Source: an uncultured Bacilli bacterium
GTDB lineage: Bacteria > Bacillota_I > Bacilli_A > RF39 > UBA660
Direction: 5' to 3'
Length of the DNA: 11,402 nt
NCBI GenBank assembly: GCA_947584955.1
Contig: CANPWS010000027.1
Coordinates: forward strand, 1 to 11,402
The notes under the pieces are model-generated. The model ran no database searches, was not told where the DNA came from, and saw only the letters and a program-made list of their open reading frames with translations. This document shows positions 8,279 through 11,402 of this stretch, one piece after another. The position numbers were made by a program, and so were the translations under genes. Position 1 is the stretch's first letter; every line of letters begins with the position of its first letter.

Positions 8279-8305
8279 AAAAAAAAGACATTTTTGCCTT
8301 CTTTT
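8279..8305 (-). terminator. Intrinsic terminator of ppa
   Basis: On the minus strand AAAAGAAGGCA (plus 8295-8305) pairs with the TGTCTTTTTTT segment (plus 8280-8290) around a four-A loop, using two G-U pairs. The pairing arm runs into an eight-T tract. It begins about 15 bases after the ppa stop codon. Confidence 0.7.
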
Positions 8306-8320
8306 AATATTTATTATATA

Positions 8321-8815
8321 TTACTTTTCTTTATATTTTTTATATCTTTCTTTACATTCTTTTATTAATTCCATTGCTAAATCTTTATCACAATAGTTCT
8401 TTACTTCTACTTCAATATTTTGAAGAGTTTTATAATTTTCAAAGAAATTTTTAATTTCTTGCAGAGTAAAATCTGTTAAATCAGTTAAATCGTTAATATC
8501 ATTGTATCTAGGATCAACATTAACTACAGATATTAATTTATAATCTTCTTCACCATTGTCAATGACATTTAAATAACCAATAATTCTTGCAGGTACAATA
8601 CAACCAGGGAAGGTTGCTTCAGAGCTGATAACTAAAATATCAAGAGGATCTCCATCTTCGGATAATGTTTCATCAATATAACCATACTCTGCAGGATAAT
8701 TCATTGCAGAATATAAGACACGATCTAATTTTATTTTACCAGTTTCTTTATCTATTTCAAATTTATTTTTTGTTTTAAGTGGAATTTCTATTACTGCATT
8801 TTCAACATACTTCAT
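8321..8815 (-). CDS. ppa: Inorganic pyrophosphatase, family I
   Basis: Hydrolyses pyrophosphate to phosphate in the cytosol, pulling biosynthetic reactions such as nucleic acid synthesis and tRNA charging forward. The product is 164 residues, close to the ~165-176 of soluble family I enzymes. The family signature D-G-D-P-L-D-I-L gives metal ligands Asp54, Asp56 and Asp59. Other expected residues are Lys18 in N-K-F-E, Arg32 in L-D-R-V-L, the Y-P-A-E-Y-G-Y segment before the signature, and Asp86, Asp91 and Lys93 in the I-D-N-G-E-E-D-Y-K stretch. I choose ATG 8815 over the GTG at 8824. AGGTGA (8821-8826) lies five bases before the ATG, and the GTG is itself part of that site. It has its own promoter and terminator, so it is probably monocistronic and divergent from spoVT. 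Many Bacillota use the unrelated family II enzyme instead, so family I is a mildly informative lineage trait. Confidence 0.96.
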   Translation of the reverse strand: MKYVENAVIEIPLKTKNKFEIDKETGKIKLDRVLYSAMNYPAEYGYIDETLSEDGDPLDILVISSEATFPGCIVPARIIGYLNVIDNGEEDYKLISVVNVDPRYNDINDLTDLTDFTLQEIKNFFENYKTLQNIEVEVKNYCDKDLAMELIKECKERYKKYKEK

Positions 8816-8832
8816 TTTAATCACCTAGTAAA

Positions 8833-8861
8833 AGTATAAAAAAAAATTAATTTTTAGTCAA
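8833..8861 (-). promoter_or_regulatory. Sigma-A-type promoter of ppa
   Basis: On the minus strand TTGACT (8856-8861) and TATACT (8833-8838) are 17 bp apart, each with one mismatch to consensus. The predicted start near 8826 coincides with the first base of the AGGTGA ribosome-binding site, giving a leader of only about 11 nt. Confidence 0.75.
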
Positions 8862-8868
8862 TTAAGTA

Positions 8869-8897
8869 GAATAAATTTTACATATTTTTACAGAATA
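8869..8897 (+). promoter_or_regulatory. Candidate sigma-G-like promoter of spoVT
   Basis: GAATA (8869-8873) and CAGAATA (8891-8897), 17 bp apart, resemble the Bacillus forespore sigma-G pattern GHATR / CATWHTA with one mismatch in the -10. The start would be near 8904, just before the GGAG at 8909-8912. I found no good sigma-A promoter in the same gap. In B. subtilis spoVT is known to be sigma-G dependent. At this AT content a chance match is possible. Confidence 0.4.
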
Positions 8898-8920
8898 ACA
8901 ATAGAAACGGAGTGTTATAT

Positions 8921-9451
8921 ATGAAATCTACAGGAGTAGTAAGAAGAATTGATGAATTAGGTAGAATTGTTATTCCTAAAGAAATAAGAAAGAATTTACG
9001 TATTAAAAATGGTGATAGTTTAGAAATATTTCTTGATGAAGAAAATATTGTTTTAAAAAAATATTCTCCAATAGAAACTCTTTCGAATATTTTAGATAAT
9101 TATGTTGATTCATTTAATCAAGTAATGAAACATAATATAATTGTAACTGATAGAGACAAAGTTATTGCTATAGCAGGACCACTTAAAAAGAAATATTATG
9201 GTAAAGAAATAAGTGATTTTACAGATCGTTCAATTGAAAGAAGAGATAGCTTTGTTGAAAGGCAAAAAAAGAGTGTTAATTTTATTGAAAATATAAATGA
9301 ATATTGTTATTATTCTTTTAGTTCAATTGTAAATAATGGTGATGCACTAGGATCTGTTATTATTTTATCTACTGAACTACCTATAAGTGATTCTGAAGAA
9401 AAGATGGCAATAATTTTATCTAAGATTTTAAGTAAGCATTTTATTGACTAA
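8921..9451 (+). CDS. spoVT: Stage V sporulation protein T, AbrB-type transcription regulator with GAF domain
   Basis: A 176-residue DNA-binding regulator; in Bacillus SpoVT (178 residues) tunes sigma-G-dependent forespore genes. Residues 1-50 form a SpoVT/AbrB swapped-hairpin domain with the near-canonical K-S-T-G-V-V-R-R-I-D-E-L-G-R-I-V-I-P-K-E stretch, R-K-N-L-R-I-K-N-G-D and L-K-K-Y-S-P-I. The rest is a GAF-like sensor domain with V-T-D-R-D (about 76-80), a Y-Y-S-F-S-S-I-V-N-N-G-D segment and V-I-I-L-S. The long second domain separates it from the ~95-residue AbrB. I choose ATG 8921 over GTG 8912, because GGAG at 8909-8912 lies eight bases ahead of the ATG and overlaps the GTG. A strong terminator overlaps its stop codon. 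Presence suggests a spore-forming ancestry, but SpoVT-like proteins also occur in non-sporulating Bacillota. Confidence 0.92.
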   Translation: MKSTGVVRRIDELGRIVIPKEIRKNLRIKNGDSLEIFLDEENIVLKKYSPIETLSNILDNYVDSFNQVMKHNIIVTDRDKVIAIAGPLKKKYYGKEISDFTDRSIERRDSFVERQKKSVNFIENINEYCYYSFSSIVNNGDALGSVIILSTELPISDSEEKMAIILSKILSKHFID

Positions 9452-9475
9452 TTAATATTAGTCTTTTATTTTCTT
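9446..9475 (+). terminator. Intrinsic terminator of spoVT
   Basis: GACTAAT (9446-9452) pairs perfectly with ATTAGTC (9457-9463) around a TAAT loop, followed by TTTTATTTTCTTT. The left arm contains the last Asp codon and the TAA stop of spoVT. Confidence 0.82.
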
Positions 9476-9535
9476 TAATAATGTTTCTTAATACATAATA
9501 ATATAATATTTTTTTGTTGTTAATATTTAAAACTT

Positions 9536-9564
9536 TTGACATTATAATAATTTTATGATATATT
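9536..9564 (+). promoter_or_regulatory. Strong extended -10 promoter of the kinase-like gene
   Basis: A perfect TTGACA (9536-9541) and TATATT (9559-9564) are 17 bp apart, with a TG at 9556-9557 forming an extended -10. Transcription should start near 9571, just before the AAAGGGGGA ribosome-binding site at 9576-9584. Confidence 0.82.
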
Positions 9565-9589
9565 ATATAGCTATCAAAGGGGGATAATT

Positions 9590-10339
9590 ATGAATTTTGA
9601 TTCAAAAAAAGCTTTTTTAAATTATTTAAATAGATTACCTAAAATAGGTGTAGGTTCAGAAGGAATGTGTTATTTAGATATAAAAAATAATAAAGTTTAT
9701 AAAATATTTCATCAAGCATTAGAAGATATAGATGAAGATTATATACCATATTCTGAAAAAGAAATTTTAAAATTTAGTCATATTAAAAATAATACATTTG
9801 TTTTTCCAGAAAAAGTAATTACACTTAAAGGAGAAATTGTTGGTTATACCGCAGAATATATAAGAGAAAATTCTTTATATCAAATAAATCCTTTAAAAAT
9901 AAATTTGGATAAATTTTCTGAATCATTAAAAAATACTAAAAATGATATTGCTTTAATATCTGAAAAAAATATTTTAACATATGATATTATGTATAATATT
10001 TTATATGGAAAAGATGGATTTAAAATAATTGATACATTAGATTATAATTATTCTTTATTAGATACTGATGAAATATATAAAAATAATATTAGAAACTTTA
10101 ATTATGAAGTATTATTCTTTTTAGTAGACGGATATTTTGATGAATTAGTTTCTCATAATATATTATTAAATAGTTTGTATTCTGATAAAGATGTTGATAT
10201 AATTGAATTTTTAAATAATTTTAGAAAAGTTTTATCTGAAATAGAAAATAAAAGAGTTAGTAATTTATCATCTTGTAAAAAATGTTTAAATAAAAAATTA
10301 ATAAGAAATATATATTATGATAGAAGTTATAGAAGATAA
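9590..10339 (+). CDS. Small protein with protein-kinase-like features, function unknown
   Basis: I do not recognise a named family. The 249-residue product has a kinase-like order of motifs. There is a glycine-rich loop G-V-G-S-E-G (20-25), then V-Y-K with Lys38 as a beta-3 lysine candidate and Glu58 as a possible helix-C partner. T-A-E-Y-I (87-91) is hinge-like. Y-D-I-M-Y-N-I-L-Y provides Asp132 and Asn136 where a catalytic loop should be, and I-I-D (Asp148) sits in the DFG position. D to N spacing is four rather than the usual five, and the DFG glycine is absent, so activity is uncertain. The C-lobe is short, and the tail is basic with C-K-K-C at 229-232. No signal peptide or membrane helix is seen. 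It has a strong promoter, a good ribosome-binding site five bases before ATG 9590 and its own downstream hairpins, so it is a well-expressed monocistronic gene. Kinase fold is inference from motif order. Confidence 0.6.
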   Translation: MNFDSKKAFLNYLNRLPKIGVGSEGMCYLDIKNNKVYKIFHQALEDIDEDYIPYSEKEILKFSHIKNNTFVFPEKVITLKGEIVGYTAEYIRENSLYQINPLKINLDKFSESLKNTKNDIALISEKNILTYDIMYNILYGKDGFKIIDTLDYNYSLLDTDEIYKNNIRNFNYEVLFFLVDGYFDELVSHNILLNSLYSDKDVDIIEFLNNFRKVLSEIENKRVSNLSSCKKCLNKKLIRNIYYDRSYRR

Positions 10340-10343
10340 TTAA

Positions 10344-10371
10344 AATAAAGATAGTTAAATTTATCTTTATT
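10344..10371. repeat. Perfect inverted repeat directly after the kinase-like gene
   Basis: AATAAAGATA (10344-10353) and TATCTTTATT (10362-10371) form a 10-bp stem with an 8-nt loop, starting four bases after the stop codon. No T-run follows, so it is not itself a standard terminator. It may protect the 3' end or act with the next hairpin. Confidence 0.5.
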
Positions 10372-10381
10372 CAAAATATGG

Positions 10382-10420
10382 ACAAATAGGTAAAAAATTA
10401 CTTATTTGTTTTAATTTTAT
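10382..10420 (+). terminator. Intrinsic terminator of the kinase-like gene
   Basis: ACAAATAGGTAA (10382-10393) pairs with TTACTTATTTGT (10398-10409) over 12 bp with one G-U pair around an AAAA loop, followed by TTTTAATTTTATT. It is the second of two hairpins after the gene. Confidence 0.78.
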
Positions 10421-10471
10421 TATGTAATTTAATTGATTTTATAGATAAATTTATTTTTTAACCGAAATTAT

Positions 10472-10500
10472 TTGAATTAAAAAAAAATGTATGATATAAT
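10472..10500 (+). promoter_or_regulatory. Strong extended -10 promoter upstream of dut-metG
   Basis: TTGAAT (10472-10477) and a perfect TATAAT (10495-10500) are 17 bp apart, with TG at 10492-10493 forming an extended -10. The predicted start near 10507 is about 210 nt before the dut start codon, leaving an unusually long leader. Confidence 0.8.
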
Positions 10501-10506
10501 ACATGT

Positions 10507-10697
10507 AGTTTTTAGAAAAATTGAAATAAAATTAGTATTTATTAAGATTATATATATTGAAAGTTGATAAGATAGCTTGAATTTTATTAGTTATTTAACG
10601 TATATTTTTCTTTTAAATAACGGTTATATAAATAAGATATTTATAAAATAAGGTATATATTTACATCTTCCTTAGCTTAATTTATCTTATTTTTTAA
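10507..10697 (+). ncRNA. Candidate structured leader or small RNA before dut
   Basis: This occupies most of the 378-bp gene-free stretch between the kinase-like gene and dut. From the predicted start near 10507 the transcript can form a hairpin of GTTATTTAA (10590-10598) with TTAAATAAC (10613-10621). TATCTTATTT at 10683-10692 is followed by T3 and then AATTA. It can pair either with AAATAAGATA (10630-10639) or with ATAAGATA (10567-10574). The nearer partner can also form its own hairpin, ATAAATA (10628-10634) with TATTTAT (10638-10644). TAAGG (10649-10653) and CCTTA (10670-10674) add an inner stem. The terminator-like end lies about 20 nt before the dut start. This could be a leader attenuator or an independent small RNA of about 190 nt. 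I saw no T-box consensus and no known riboswitch core. AT-rich sequence produces chance stems, so confidence is low. Confidence 0.35.
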
Positions 10698-10717
10698 TTA
10701 TTAAGAAAGGAGTTTTT

Positions 10718-11402
<685 letters not shown>

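Noticed and set aside
10507..10717. T-box or SAM-type riboswitch controlling dut-metG
   Set aside because: No T-box consensus (GGUGGNACCGCG-like) and no recognisable SAM-binding core could be seen; only generic stems are present.

Overview
The window is a very AT-rich piece of bacterial chromosome with compact, conserved housekeeping genes. The base composition, strong purine-rich Shine-Dalgarno sites, a SpoVT-type regulator and the gene neighbourhood point to a low-GC member of the Bacillota (Firmicutes) phylum, probably a host-associated or uncultured lineage. TGG encodes Trp, TGA is a real stop in several genes and never falls inside a reading frame, so the standard code applies. This argues against a Mycoplasma/Spiroplasma-type code. 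MurE carries the DNPR motif of meso-diaminopimelate-adding enzymes, so a DAP-type cell wall is expected. I cannot name the genus.

Layout. Bases 2-1975 (+): a tightly packed RNA-modification and translation operon, trmN6 (5' end outside the window), rsmI and pth, with a 4-bp gap and then an ATGA overlap. A weak hairpin follows, then mfd (2046-5357, +), the transcription-repair coupling factor. A shared bidirectional terminator separates mfd from a convergent block on the minus strand. That block is ppa (inorganic pyrophosphatase, own promoter and terminator), then murE and a cytosolic M14 peptidase translationally coupled by an ATGA overlap, behind a near-consensus promoter. Divergent from ppa is spoVT (+), with a candidate sigma-G-like promoter and a clear terminator. 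Next comes a monocistronic gene for a small kinase-fold-like protein of unknown function behind a strong extended -10 promoter. A 378-bp gene-free stretch holds tandem hairpins, another strong extended -10 promoter and a possibly structured leader of about 190 nt ending in a terminator-like element. Finally dut and metG overlap (metG runs off the right edge).

How the genes fit together. pth-mfd-spoVT is a neighbourhood known from Bacillus subtilis (spoVC-fin-mfd-spoVT). Here fin is absent between pth and mfd, and the minus-strand ppa/murE/M14 block sits between mfd and spoVT. murE and the M14 gene form an apparent peptidoglycan operon in which the first enzyme makes the gamma-D-Glu-mDAP bond and the second resembles the family that cuts it. 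dut-metG pairs nucleotide-pool hygiene with methionyl-tRNA synthesis, probably expressed from one promoter.

Most genes are ordinary. The items most worth a second look are the kinase-like protein, the leader RNA before dut and the murE/M14 pair. I saw no CRISPR array, tRNA, rRNA, insertion sequence or prophage gene.
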